The notes under the pieces were generated by a model. It was not told the DNA's origin. It worked only from the letters and a program-made list of their open reading frames with translations, and searched no databases. The position numbers and the translations under genes are program-made. Shown here piece after piece: positions 48,047 through 57,254 of a stretch of DNA of 64,000 nucleotides. The DNA comes from Fibrella aestuarina BUZ 2 (GTDB lineage Bacteria; Bacteroidota; Bacteroidia; Cytophagales; Spirosomataceae), in assembly GCF_000331105.1 (NCBI RefSeq), contig NC_020054.1, positions 3,879,038-3,943,037 of the forward strand, given 5' to 3'. The stretch's first letter is position 1, and each line of letters opens with the position of its first letter.

Positions 48047-49948
48047 TTACTTCACAAACAGCCACTTCGCGTACAGCGCCTTCTGTTTGTCAGACGCGTT
48101 GGGGAGCACTTCGAGGCGATAGGCGAGCAGCGGGTTTTCGATCAGTTTGATCAGTAGCGGACGTACCTGACCCCCGCGATTCACAATCAACTGAACCGTG
48201 TCGCCCGCCTTGCGGCCCGCGATGGCCTTGGGCAGTTCGTCGGTGAGCCGGACGCTATCGACGGCGAGTACTTCATCGCCTACGTTCAAACCGCCCAGAT
48301 CGGCTGCGCTGCCGCGCCGTACCGCCGTGATCGTCTGGCGACCGGTGCTGGGGTTCATACCCGCCGACGCCCCCAGAAAACCGTCCTGCTGCTTGGCGGC
48401 CACATTGACCAGTCGCACGCCTACGGGCTCGAAATACCGGGCGTAGTCAAGCGGGCCGGTGCCATTCACGCCTTTGTCGAAGAAGTCAGTCAGCGGCGTA
48501 CCGGCTACCTGCTCAGCGGCCCGGCGGAATTCGTCGTCGGTGAAACCGCGCTTCTGCTTTTTATAGTATTCATTGTAGAGCAGCCGCATCAGGTCATCCA
48601 TGTTCCGCTCGCCGTTGCTGCCCGACAGAATGGCCAGATTCAGCAACGTACCCAGCACCGATCCTTTCGAATAATACGATACCGTGCTGTTGGCCGAGTT
48701 TTCGTTGGGCCGGTAGTACTTGATCCAGGCGTCCCAGCTCGACTCAGCTACCGACTGCACGTTGTTGCCCGGCTGGTTTTCGATGCCCGTAATGTCGTTA
48801 GCGACAATGCGGAGGTACTCCTCCGGTGTGTGAAAACCCGCCCGGCGCAGGATGTAATCCTCGTAGAACGAGGTGCAGCCTTCCGACAGCCACAGCATGT
48901 GCGTGTAGTTCTCGTTTTCGTAGTTGAAGGGCCCAAGCGCCACCGGCCGGATCCGCTTCACGTTCCAGAGATGGAAATATTCGTGCGCCACCAGCGTCAG
49001 AAACCCTTTGTAGTTGGCTTCCGACGCGTAGGCTACCCGGTTGGTTTGCAGCGTAGTGGAGTTGAGGTGCTCCAGCCCGCCGCCACCCTGGTTGGTGTGG
49101 TGCACGATGAACGTGTAGTCGGTGCAGGGGTGCTCACCCACCACGCTGGCTGCCGCCTCGCAAACGCGCTTGTAGTCGGCGGTGAGGCGGTTGGGGCTAT
49201 ACTCGAGCGGCCCGTTGCTGTACATGGCCACGGTATGCGGAATCGCCTGCCCCGCATTAGCGGGGTTGGCCGTGGTAAACGTCAGTGTCTGATGATTGCC
49301 GATCTCGATGGGCGAGTCGACCAGGATGTCGAAATCGGGGGCCTCGTAGGTAAACGGCGCATTGGCAACGGGCTTGAGGGCCGTCGATACTTTTTTCCAA
49401 TCCTTGTAGGGCGTAATCTGTAGCGTCAGCGGGCCGTTTTTCAGCGCATCGTGGTACAGAAACATGGTGGCTCCGTTGAGGTAGCCGTGCGTATCGTCGA
49501 GGAAGCTGTTCCGTACACTGAACTCATAGGCGTAGACCCGGTACCGCACCGTGATGTCGTCGGCGTTGCTGTACACCCGCCACGCATTCTTGCGAATTTT
49601 TTCGGAACGGACGGGTTGCCCATTCGCCGCGGCCGTAAACCCTTCCACGTTTTTGGCGTATTCGCGGATGAGGTAGGAGCCGGGCGTCCAGACGGGCATT
49701 TTCAGGTCGACGTACCCATTTTTGCGGGCATTCGTGGCCGCCGCCGCGTTCTGAAGGCGCATTTCCACCTCGAAATAATGCGTCTGCGGTTGGGGCATCG
49801 ACAGGGCATAGGTGATGCGGGCCGGAGCGGGGGCAGCGGGGTCGTCGGCGGGTAAATGGGCCCGCCCCGATGGGGCTGCCTGGACCGGGCCAGTGCATAG
49901 GGTTATACAGATACAGAGCAAAAACAACACGGACAAGCGTCTGTTCAT
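48047..49948 (-). CDS. M61 family metallopeptidase with PDZ domain
   Basis: Exported zinc aminopeptidase of the glycyl-aminopeptidase (M61) family. From ATG 49948 there is a signal peptide (NRRLSVLFLLCICITLCTG, cleavage near QAAP). Residues 40-200 form the beta-rich N-terminal domain (VDLKMPVWTPGSYLIREYAKNVEGF is the family opening). The catalytic helix is LVAHEYFHLWNVKRIRP, with the third ligand downstream in WLSEGCTSFYEDYIL. A PDZ domain occupies roughly the last 130 residues (VRRGSAADLGGLNVGDEVLAVD). Length (633) is standard. It stands alone, convergent with the CCA-enzyme unit across a long hairpin. Confidence 0.93.
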   Translation of the reverse strand: MNRRLSVLFLLCICITLCTGPVQAAPSGRAHLPADDPAAPAPARITYALSMPQPQTHYFEVEMRLQNAAAATNARKNGYVDLKMPVWTPGSYLIREYAKNVEGFTAAANGQPVRSEKIRKNAWRVYSNADDITVRYRVYAYEFSVRNSFLDDTHGYLNGATMFLYHDALKNGPLTLQITPYKDWKKVSTALKPVANAPFTYEAPDFDILVDSPIEIGNHQTLTFTTANPANAGQAIPHTVAMYSNGPLEYSPNRLTADYKRVCEAAASVVGEHPCTDYTFIVHHTNQGGGGLEHLNSTTLQTNRVAYASEANYKGFLTLVAHEYFHLWNVKRIRPVALGPFNYENENYTHMLWLSEGCTSFYEDYILRRAGFHTPEEYLRIVANDITGIENQPGNNVQSVAESSWDAWIKYYRPNENSANSTVSYYSKGSVLGTLLNLAILSGSNGERNMDDLMRLLYNEYYKKQKRGFTDDEFRRAAEQVAGTPLTDFFDKGVNGTGPLDYARYFEPVGVRLVNVAAKQQDGFLGASAGMNPSTGRQTITAVRRGSAADLGGLNVGDEVLAVDSVRLTDELPKAIAGRKAGDTVQLIVNRGGQVRPLLIKLIENPLLAYRLEVLPNASDKQKALYAKWLFVK

Positions 49949-50143
49949 ACGGAAAGACCAGTACATTCGTTGAAAGATTTGTAATCGGGAGTTTCGTTTG
50001 ATGGCTGTCGCCTGCTGGTTGCCGTTCACTAGACAGACTAGCCAATACGGCCAGCGTGGGTACGTCGAACAGAGCCGCTAGCCGTCAAACCCTCTGCGAA
50101 ACTACAATGCTTTCTCTTCGTTTCCCAACCGTTAATCGGTTCT

Positions 50144-53100
50144 ATGCTTCCACTATCGCAACGCGTGACTCCCCGCGTTTGGGGGGCTGTCTGTGTAGCG
50201 GCGGGGTCCGCGCTGACCCTTCCGCTGATGGCCCAGCGAACGCTTTCCTACACTGAACCCGACCTGCTCTACCGCAACGGGATTGAACTCTTTGAGAAAC
50301 AGAATTTTGCGGCCGCCCGCACCGAGTTCGAGCGGTACCTAGCCCAGCGCCGCCCACTGCTCAACACGTCGGGAACGCCGGCCGCGGGTTCGCCCGCCGG
50401 TGACCCAAACACCGTGTCGGCCGAATATTACATGGCCCTGTCGAGCCTGTATGCCGATGAGCCGGGTGCCGAAGCCTTGGTCGATCGGTTTGTGCGCAAC
50501 CACAGCGAACACCCCAAAGCCGGTGAGCTCTACGGCGACCTGGGCCTTTATTACGTGGGGCAGCAGGACTACACCAACGGGGTAACGTACCTGGAGAAAG
50601 CCATCCGGCAAGCCAATACGGGTGCCAAACAGCGCGATTACCAGTTCAATCTGGCGCTGGCCTATTATAATACGCAGGATCTGACCAAGGCGCTGCCCCT
50701 GTTCAACGCCATCAAAACCGATCCGGGCTACACCAACGCGGCGGCGGCATCGTACTATGCCGGGGTCATCAACTTCCGGAATGGCAACTACAACGAGGCC
50801 ATCAGCGATTTTCGCCGGATCGAAACCAACCCGACCTACCAGAACGAAGTGCCTAACTGGCTGGCGCAGGCCTATTACAAACAGGGCCGCTACGACGAAC
50901 TGCTCGCCTATACCGAACCCCTGCTGAAACGCAACGGCGGTGCCGCACTGGCCGAAGTGTCGCTCTTTACGGCCGAGGTGTATTACCGGCAGGGCAACTA
51001 CGCCCAGGCGATTCCGGCCTATAAACGGTACCTGACCGCCAAAGGCAGTGCCGCCCCCGCCGCGCTGAAGTACCGCTACGGGCAGTCGCTGTACAAGGTT
51101 GGGAATTACACCGACGCCGTAGCGCAACTGAAGCCGATTGCGTCGGGGAAAGATACAACGGCGCAATACGCGGCCTATACGCTGGGTATCAGTTATTTGC
51201 AGCAGGATAACCCGGCTTACGCGCTGACGGCGTTTGATCAGGCGGGGCGGCTGGCGTTCAACCCCTCGATTCAGGAGGAGGCCCGATTCACCCACGCCAA
51301 GCTGCAACTCGACCAGAAACGCGGCTCGGAGGCGATCACGGAACTGAACGATTTTCTCAAGAAATACCCGGATAGCCGGTTCGAGAACGAAGCTAACGAA
51401 CTGGTGGGGGAGGCATACCTGGCCTCCAACAACTACCCGGCGGCCATTGCCTACATCGAGAAGCTGAAACGACGTACCCCGCGCATCAACGCGCAGTACC
51501 AGCGGCTGACGTTTAATCAGGGCGTGGCCGATTTCAACGCCGAACGTTACGATGCGGCTATCGCGAACCTGAACAAGTCGCTGGGTACGTCGGCCGACGC
51601 CAATTTGAAGCTCGACGCGACCTTCTGGAAAGCGGAAGCGCTGTCGGCGCAGAAGAAATGGGCCGAGGCCATTCCGCTGTATACCCAGACCCGCACCGCC
51701 GACGCCTATGCCAAGCGGAGCCTCTACGGCCTGGGGTATGCCGCCTACAACCAGAAAGACTACAGCCGGGCGCTGGGTTACTTCCGCGAGTTTGTGCGGG
51801 GGAATACCGACGATGCGCTGCTGGGGGATGCCTACGTCCGGATTGGTGACGCCCTGCTGACGACCAAGCAATATAACGAGGCGATGAAAGCCTACGATCA
51901 GGCCATCGCCACGGGCCGGGCCGACAACGATTACGCCACCTACCAGAAAGGCGTCATCCTCACCTACGTGGGCCGCGATACGGAAGCCAAATCGCTGTTC
52001 GACCAACTCCAGCGGAATCCGAATTCGCGCTATGCCGACGACGCCCTGTTTCAGGCGGCCAACGTCGACTTTGAAAAGGGCGCCTTCGCGGCGGCGGTTT
52101 CTGGCTACACCAAGCTCATCGACGGTCGGCCTAACAGCTACCTGCTGCCGGCGGCCTTGCTGAAGCGCGCCGTTGCTTACGCCAACCAGCAGCAGTACGA
52201 CCCCGCCGTAGCCGATTACCGCCGTATCCTGGCCGATTTTGGCAAAACGCCGCAGGCGCAGAGTGCGCTGCTCGGGCTGCAAAATACGCTCGACGATGCC
52301 GGACGTTCCGACGAATTCTCGTCGGCGCTGAACGATTACAAGCGGACCAACCCGGCGAGCACGGAAGTGGAGAAAGCACAGCTCGAAAACGCCAAATCGC
52401 TGTATTTCGCCGAGAAATACGAGCAGGCGCTGGCCGCGTTCAAAGCCTTCGTGCAGGAATACCCCAAAAGTGCCAATGGGGCTGAAGCCCGTTACTACGG
52501 TGCCGACGCATCGGCCAAGACGGGCGACGTGCCCACGGCCCTGCGCTTGTACGAACAACTGATGCAGGAGGGCCGGTCGGCCTTCGCGACGAAAGCCGCC
52601 AGCCGGGCTGCCGATCTGGAACGGAAGCAGAAGAACTTCCCCAATGCCGTGCGTAACTACCGCTACGTGCTAAGCCGGGCCAACGAGCGCACCGACCAGA
52701 TCAACGCGCAACTGGGGTTGATGGATACCTATTATGGTTACAAAACTGATTCGGCGGCGGTGATTGCCCGCGAACTGGTAACGGCCGGGAGTATCGTGCC
52801 GGGCACGCAGAACCGGGCGCAACTGATGCTGGGCAAAGTGGCCCTGTCGCGCAACGATTACAAAACCGCGATTGCCGACTTTGAGAAGACAGTAGTGCTG
52901 GCGAAAGACGTCAACGGGGCTGAGGCCAATTACCTGATTGGGCAGGCGCAGTACCAGCAGAAAAAATACAAGGAGTCGATTGCGACGCTGCTTCGGTTCA
53001 ACGAGCAGTTCGATGGGTTTGAGTACTGGAAAGGAAAGGCGTTCATTCTGGTGGCCGACAACAATGTGGCCCTGGGCGAACTGGCGCAGGCACGGGCCGT

Positions 53101-53185
53101 GCTGACGTCGATCATTGAAAACGCCGCCGAGGCCGAGATCGTAGCCGAAGCCAAAACTAAACTAGCCGCACTCGATAAAAAATAA
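50144..53185 (+). CDS. Very long TPR-repeat periplasmic protein (1013 residues)
   Basis: Exported scaffold protein of tetratricopeptide repeats. A signal peptide (VWGAVCVAAGSALTLPLMAQ) precedes a first repeat LLYRNGIELFEKQNFAAARTEFERYLA. More than 20 TPR or TPR-like units follow, for example KALPLFNAIKTDPGYTNAAA, AIPLYTQTRTADAYAKRSLY, AMKAYDQAIATGRADNDYAT and ALAAFKAFVQEYPKSANGAE. The last unit ends at a short AKTKLAALDKK tail. There is no lipobox and no membrane helix after the signal, so it is probably soluble in the periplasm. The stop is 3 bp before the next start, which implies close coupling with the outer-membrane barrel. A peptidoglycan- or secretion-related scaffold is a guess. Confidence 0.9.
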   Translation: MLPLSQRVTPRVWGAVCVAAGSALTLPLMAQRTLSYTEPDLLYRNGIELFEKQNFAAARTEFERYLAQRRPLLNTSGTPAAGSPAGDPNTVSAEYYMALSSLYADEPGAEALVDRFVRNHSEHPKAGELYGDLGLYYVGQQDYTNGVTYLEKAIRQANTGAKQRDYQFNLALAYYNTQDLTKALPLFNAIKTDPGYTNAAAASYYAGVINFRNGNYNEAISDFRRIETNPTYQNEVPNWLAQAYYKQGRYDELLAYTEPLLKRNGGAALAEVSLFTAEVYYRQGNYAQAIPAYKRYLTAKGSAAPAALKYRYGQSLYKVGNYTDAVAQLKPIASGKDTTAQYAAYTLGISYLQQDNPAYALTAFDQAGRLAFNPSIQEEARFTHAKLQLDQKRGSEAITELNDFLKKYPDSRFENEANELVGEAYLASNNYPAAIAYIEKLKRRTPRINAQYQRLTFNQGVADFNAERYDAAIANLNKSLGTSADANLKLDATFWKAEALSAQKKWAEAIPLYTQTRTADAYAKRSLYGLGYAAYNQKDYSRALGYFREFVRGNTDDALLGDAYVRIGDALLTTKQYNEAMKAYDQAIATGRADNDYATYQKGVILTYVGRDTEAKSLFDQLQRNPNSRYADDALFQAANVDFEKGAFAAAVSGYTKLIDGRPNSYLLPAALLKRAVAYANQQQYDPAVADYRRILADFGKTPQAQSALLGLQNTLDDAGRSDEFSSALNDYKRTNPASTEVEKAQLENAKSLYFAEKYEQALAAFKAFVQEYPKSANGAEARYYGADASAKTGDVPTALRLYEQLMQEGRSAFATKAASRAADLERKQKNFPNAVRNYRYVLSRANERTDQINAQLGLMDTYYGYKTDSAAVIARELVTAGSIVPGTQNRAQLMLGKVALSRNDYKTAIADFEKTVVLAKDVNGAEANYLIGQAQYQQKKYKESIATLLRFNEQFDGFEYWKGKAFILVADNNVALGELAQARAVLTSIIENAAEAEIVAEAKTKLAALDKK

Positions 53186-53188
53186 GCC

Positions 53189-54895
53189 ATGCTGAAACGC
53201 CACACTACTGTTTTTTGGGCTGGTCTGCTGGCAGCAACCGGCTGTGCCACCGGGCAGGCCTTCGCACAGGACCCCAAGAAACCCACCCGCACGGGTGAAA
53301 TTGAAAACCAAGAGATTACCGTCGAGAAAAGCCGCCGGATCGAACTGCCGCCCGCCGATCGGGTGATCAACAAAATTCCCTCGCCGAAGGCCAACACCGA
53401 GACCCGGAAGATGACCTACGAGTTTCAGGACCGGAAACTGACGGTGGGTGACCCCCGCATTCAGCCAACGGTGCTGGAGCCCGGCAGCACCCAGACCGAA
53501 ACCCGGCCCGCCTACGAGAATTACGTCAAGCTGGGCGCCGGGAACTACAATACCTTTTACGGGGAAGGCTTTTATAAAGTAGCGACGAGCGGCGGATTCG
53601 GAGCCGAAGGGTCGGTGCGGCACCTGTCGTCGGGCATTGGGCCGGTCGATGGTGCCAACTCCGCCCAGCGCGAAAGCCGGATTAACCTGCGCGGTACGTA
53701 TAATACCGATTTGTTTAAACTGACGGCCGGCCTGGGCTTCGAGCAGGAGCGGTACTATTTCTACGGCTACCGGCCGCAGTTTGAAGGCACCACCCGCCTG
53801 GTACCCAACCGGGATTCGCTCCGGCAGCAGCTGACAACCTTCCGGGCCAGTCTGGGCATCGAGAACAACGGCAAAGACCAGACGCTCGATTATGCGCTGA
53901 AAACCAGCGTCACCACGCTGGGCGATGCCTACCGGGCTTCTGAGCTCGATTGGGGTACTAACCTGCAAACCTCGTTGCAGATTACCGACAACTTCCTGGC
54001 GCTGGTCAATGCCGACGCGTACCTGACGCAACGTAACGATGGCGAGGTGGACAACCGGAACCTGTTCCGACTGCGTCCGGCCTTCCGCTACCTGTCACCG
54101 AAGTTAACGGTAACGCTCGCCGTTAATGCCGTCAACGAAACCGACAAGCGCCTGGGGATTAACAATACGCTGGCGTTTCCCGTCGCCAACATCGATGTGG
54201 TACCCGCGGGGAACATTCACTTCTTCGCCGGGGTGGATGGCGATATCGTCCGTAACACGCTGCGGAGCCTGCTGAGCGAAAACCGCTGGCTCGCGCCAAA
54301 CGTGGTCCTGGCCAATACCATCAAGTCGTACGATATCTATGGCGGCTCGAAAGGGCAGTTGGGTAATGGCTTCTCATACGAAGGAAAAGTGTCGTATGCC
54401 CGCTACCGTAACTTCAGCACCATTAACAACACCTGGCCCGACACCACCAAGTTTTTCGCCTTGTACGATGGCGGCATTGCGCATGTGCTGACGCTCTCCG
54501 GACAGCTGGGTTATGAAATGGGCGGCTTTCGCTCAACGCTGAAAGGCGACGTGTTCCGTTACGACCTCGACCGGCTGGAAGAGGCGTGGGGACGGCCCCG
54601 GGCGTCGGTGCAGTGGCTCAACAGCTATACCTTCAACAAAAAGCTGTTCGTTACGTCTGACCTGTACGTGTACTCAGGTATCCGAAACAAAAACTTTACT
54701 TCCCTTACGTCGGCAGGCGAGGTGGTGCAGTTGCCAACCATCGCCGACCTGAACCTCAAAATCGACTATTTTCTTGGAAAACAGGTCGCTGCGTTTGTCT
54801 CGCTAAATAATATCTTTGGGCAAACCTACCAGCGGTATTTGTATTACCGCGTTCAGGGGCTTAACTTTCTCGGAGGAATTTCGTACTCCTTCTGA
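53189..54895 (+). CDS. Outer-membrane beta-barrel related to TonB-dependent receptors, lacking a plug
   Basis: A 568-residue exported barrel. The signal peptide (FWAGLLAATGCATGQAFAQ) is followed by a 90-residue polar N-terminal region (KPTRTGEIENQEITVEKSRRIE and PADRVINKIPSP). From about residue 112 onward come antiparallel strands (YENYVKLGAGNYNTFYGEGFYKV, FGAEGSVRHLSSG). The C-terminal LNLKIDYFLGKQVAAFVSLNNIFGQTYQRYLYY and terminal GGISYSF match the end of TonB-dependent receptors, but no plug motifs and no TonB box are evident. It is 3 bp after the TPR gene and 3 bp before the HU/SPOR gene, so the three are almost certainly one operon. Confidence 0.88.
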   Translation: MLKRHTTVFWAGLLAATGCATGQAFAQDPKKPTRTGEIENQEITVEKSRRIELPPADRVINKIPSPKANTETRKMTYEFQDRKLTVGDPRIQPTVLEPGSTQTETRPAYENYVKLGAGNYNTFYGEGFYKVATSGGFGAEGSVRHLSSGIGPVDGANSAQRESRINLRGTYNTDLFKLTAGLGFEQERYYFYGYRPQFEGTTRLVPNRDSLRQQLTTFRASLGIENNGKDQTLDYALKTSVTTLGDAYRASELDWGTNLQTSLQITDNFLALVNADAYLTQRNDGEVDNRNLFRLRPAFRYLSPKLTVTLAVNAVNETDKRLGINNTLAFPVANIDVVPAGNIHFFAGVDGDIVRNTLRSLLSENRWLAPNVVLANTIKSYDIYGGSKGQLGNGFSYEGKVSYARYRNFSTINNTWPDTTKFFALYDGGIAHVLTLSGQLGYEMGGFRSTLKGDVFRYDLDRLEEAWGRPRASVQWLNSYTFNKKLFVTSDLYVYSGIRNKNFTSLTSAGEVVQLPTIADLNLKIDYFLGKQVAAFVSLNNIFGQTYQRYLYYRVQGLNFLGGISYSF

Positions 54896-54898
54896 TGT

Positions 54899-56113
54899 AT
54901 GGCTATGCGACCGATCAGCGACTACCTAAAGAAGCTACTTTATCAATACGACTGCCTTGTTGTGCCTGCCCTGGGTGCGTTTCTAACCCATAATGTGTCG
55001 GCTTCGTACAACGAGACAACCGGCCAGTTTCTACCGCCCCGGCGCAAAGTTGCCTTCAACGAAGCCCTGCGCCTCGACGACGGCATTCTGCTGAATTACA
55101 TTTTACTGCACGAAAACTGTAGCCGCGAGGTGGCCCTGCAAGCCATCAGCCAGTTTGTGACGGACCTGAAGCAGCAGACCCGCGAGACGGGTAGCTTCGT
55201 GCTTGATGGCCTGGGCATGTTCTCGCTCAACAGTGAAAACAACCTGCAGTTTGACCCGGAACTACGGCACAACTTCCTGGGGAATGCTTATGGGCTGCAG
55301 CCGCTGATGCTGACGCGTCAGATGGTACACCCCGCCGTACCGGTGCTGGAGAAGCCCGTTGTGGTCAAACCACTTCCAACCATGGCGCTGACCGTTGTGG
55401 TGCAGCCGACCCAACAGGAAGTTGGCGAAGTACTGCCCATGCCAGTAGCGCCGCAACGTACCCAGACCACCTGGCGTTGGGCGGCCGCGGCCATTATGGT
55501 CGGCACGCTGGGCTTTATTAGCTACTTTTCCGTCATTAAGCCGAATGAGTCGTTTCAAAGTAGCCTGAACCCCGGTAATCTGTTCCGGCTACCCAATTTT
55601 TCGACGGCGAAACCAGCAACCCCTGCTGCCACGGACGAAGCTACCCCGGTCTCAACTGGGTCAACGGCTACTGTTGCGCCGGTCACAAAGCCGGTTGTAG
55701 CCCCCGCCCCGTCGGTACCCACTACATTGGCGTCGACCCCCGCGGCTGACGAATCAGTGACCAAATCGGCGCTGGCGTTGGTAGAGGCAGTTTCCAGTTC
55801 ACGTAAAGCAGCTGCCAAGGCCGCCGAAAAAACGGTCGTTAAGAAACCCGCGGTTGTAGCCGTAGAACCGGCGGCCCCGCAGGCCCCGTTTACCGTTATT
55901 GCCGGCAGCTTTGCCAGCCGTAGCAACGCTATCCGGTTTCAGAAAATGCTGAAGCGCGCGGGCTATGATCAGGCCTATATCTTGCCGGGTCGTACCAAAG
56001 GTTTGATCAAAGTGGCCGCCGTTGGTGCCGATGCTTACCAGGAAGCGAAAGCCAGTTTGGATTCGCTGAACGCCCTGACGGGGATCACCCCCTGGATTCT
56101 GCGCAGCCGGTAA
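54899..56113 (+). CDS. HU-CCDC81 and SPOR domain-containing membrane protein
   Basis: Single-pass membrane protein of 404 residues. Residues 5-140 form the two bacterial HU-CCDC81 domains (ISDYLKKLLYQYDCLVVPALGAFLT, YNETTGQFLPPRRKVAFNEALRLDDGILLNYI, then GSFVLDGLGMFSLNSENNLQFDP). A membrane helix (WAAAAIMVGTLGFISYFSVI) is at about 197-216, followed by an Ala/Thr/Pro-rich periplasmic linker and a C-terminal SPOR domain (PFTVIAGSFASRSNAIRFQKMLKRAGYDQAYIL). SPOR domains bind glycan strands lacking stem peptides at septa, so it could link cytoplasmic DNA-binding-like domains to the cell wall. It ends at an intrinsic terminator. Confidence 0.95.
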   Translation: MAMRPISDYLKKLLYQYDCLVVPALGAFLTHNVSASYNETTGQFLPPRRKVAFNEALRLDDGILLNYILLHENCSREVALQAISQFVTDLKQQTRETGSFVLDGLGMFSLNSENNLQFDPELRHNFLGNAYGLQPLMLTRQMVHPAVPVLEKPVVVKPLPTMALTVVVQPTQQEVGEVLPMPVAPQRTQTTWRWAAAAIMVGTLGFISYFSVIKPNESFQSSLNPGNLFRLPNFSTAKPATPAATDEATPVSTGSTATVAPVTKPVVAPAPSVPTTLASTPAADESVTKSALALVEAVSSSRKAAAKAAEKTVVKKPAVVAVEPAAPQAPFTVIAGSFASRSNAIRFQKMLKRAGYDQAYILPGRTKGLIKVAAVGADAYQEAKASLDSLNALTGITPWILRSR

Positions 56114-56152
56114 CCTATTTATTAGACGAATACGTACCTGAACGTATACCCG

Positions 56153-56179
56153 AAAGGCGATCATTCGATCGCCTTTTTT
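56153..56179 (+). terminator. Intrinsic terminator after HU/SPOR gene
   Basis: AAAGGCGATC pairs with GATCGCCTTT (10 bp, 4-nt loop) and runs into TTTTTT, 40 bp after the stop. It separates the TPR/barrel/SPOR unit from tonB. Confidence 0.85.
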
Positions 56180-56261
56180 ATGTTTGTAGGGCGAACGCAT
56201 AACGAAACCCGTTTGCGCAACGTTAAGACATCAATCACCAACGCCTACGGACGATTTGCCC

Positions 56262-57200
56262 ATGCGTATTGCCTACGAAAACGAAACGGAAGCCCGTGCC
56301 TTTGCGGCGGCGGGCGCTTTCAGCGTGATGGTCGTTTTGCTGATTGTGCTCTTTCTGGTCACTATCAGCAGCACGATGCCCAATCCGCCGCCCGTGCAGT
56401 TTGTCGAAGTGAATTTTGGGACGAGCGATATCGGTAGTGGGTCCGTACAGACCTACAATAAACCCAACCCATCGCCGAGGGCCGAGAACGTAAAGAAGTC
56501 AGAAGATCGCCCAAACCCTAAAGTGACGACGACGCCCCGTGTGGAACGTACCCCGGTGGCCCCCGTTCCGAAGATCGAAGAAGCGAAGCCGAGCAAAACC
56601 ATTGCCGAAAAGCCGGTTATCGCCAGCCGGACGGAGAGCCCGGTAAGCGTACCCGAAAAGGCCGAGTCGCGCCGTACGAAGGCCACCGCTCCCGACCCTA
56701 CGCCCGCCCCGCCTCGTGCTGAGCCCGCTAAGAAGGTGGAAACGGTTGACCCGAGTGCGCTCTACAAACGGTCGTCGGGCGGCGCCGGTTCGAACGGCAC
56801 CAACGGCCGGGCCGACGGTGTGGGTGGCAACAACAACGGCGACAACCGGTCGGGGGTAGGGGATAAAGGCAATCCCGAAGGAAACATCAATGCCAAAGAG
56901 TTCTATGGTAAACCCGGCGGGGCCAAGTCGGGGGTGGCTCTGAACGTATCGGGCTGGGCGTTTGGCAGCAATCGCCTCGACAAGGACGATTCCGACGAAA
57001 ACGGGAAAATCATCTACCAGATCAAAGTCGACAGCGACGGTAATATTGTGTCGGCCCGTCCGTTGCAGCAGACCGTCAGCCCATCCGTCGAGAGTTTTTA
57101 CCGTCGGCAGGTAATGCGGTTTAAATTGCGGCCGAAAGGATCGGTAACCCCGTCTGACCTGGCCACAGGTACGTTGACCATTTCAATTAGTGCGAATTAA
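56262..57200 (+). CDS. TonB-like energy transducer
   Basis: Inner-membrane protein that passes ExbB/ExbD energy to outer-membrane receptors. From ATG 56262 (312 residues) it has a short cytoplasmic N-terminus, one membrane helix (GAFSVMVVLLIVLFLVTISSTM), a long periplasmic linker rich in Pro, Lys and Glu, a Gly/Asn-rich segment (SSGGAGSNGTNGRADGVGGN) and a C-terminal TonB-like domain (NGKIIYQIKVDSDGNIVSARPLQQT, VESFYRRQVMRFKLRPKG). No exbB/exbD genes are in the window. It probably serves receptors elsewhere, such as SusC at 6527. folC follows after 54 bp. Confidence 0.88.
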   Translation: MRIAYENETEARAFAAAGAFSVMVVLLIVLFLVTISSTMPNPPPVQFVEVNFGTSDIGSGSVQTYNKPNPSPRAENVKKSEDRPNPKVTTTPRVERTPVAPVPKIEEAKPSKTIAEKPVIASRTESPVSVPEKAESRRTKATAPDPTPAPPRAEPAKKVETVDPSALYKRSSGGAGSNGTNGRADGVGGNNNGDNRSGVGDKGNPEGNINAKEFYGKPGGAKSGVALNVSGWAFGSNRLDKDDSDENGKIIYQIKVDSDGNIVSARPLQQTVSPSVESFYRRQVMRFKLRPKGSVTPSDLATGTLTISISAN

Positions 57201-57254
57201 GAACGGGTGCATCGGGGCCTTTTGGTAGGGAACTCCGTCACCTTATTGCGACCA

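Noticed and set aside
50339..52558. A 739-codon open frame antisense to the long TPR gene
   Set aside because: It arises from GC-rich codon bias on the opposite strand. The translation is rich in Arg, Val and Gly with no domain, while the plus strand shows clear TPR repeats and a signal peptide.
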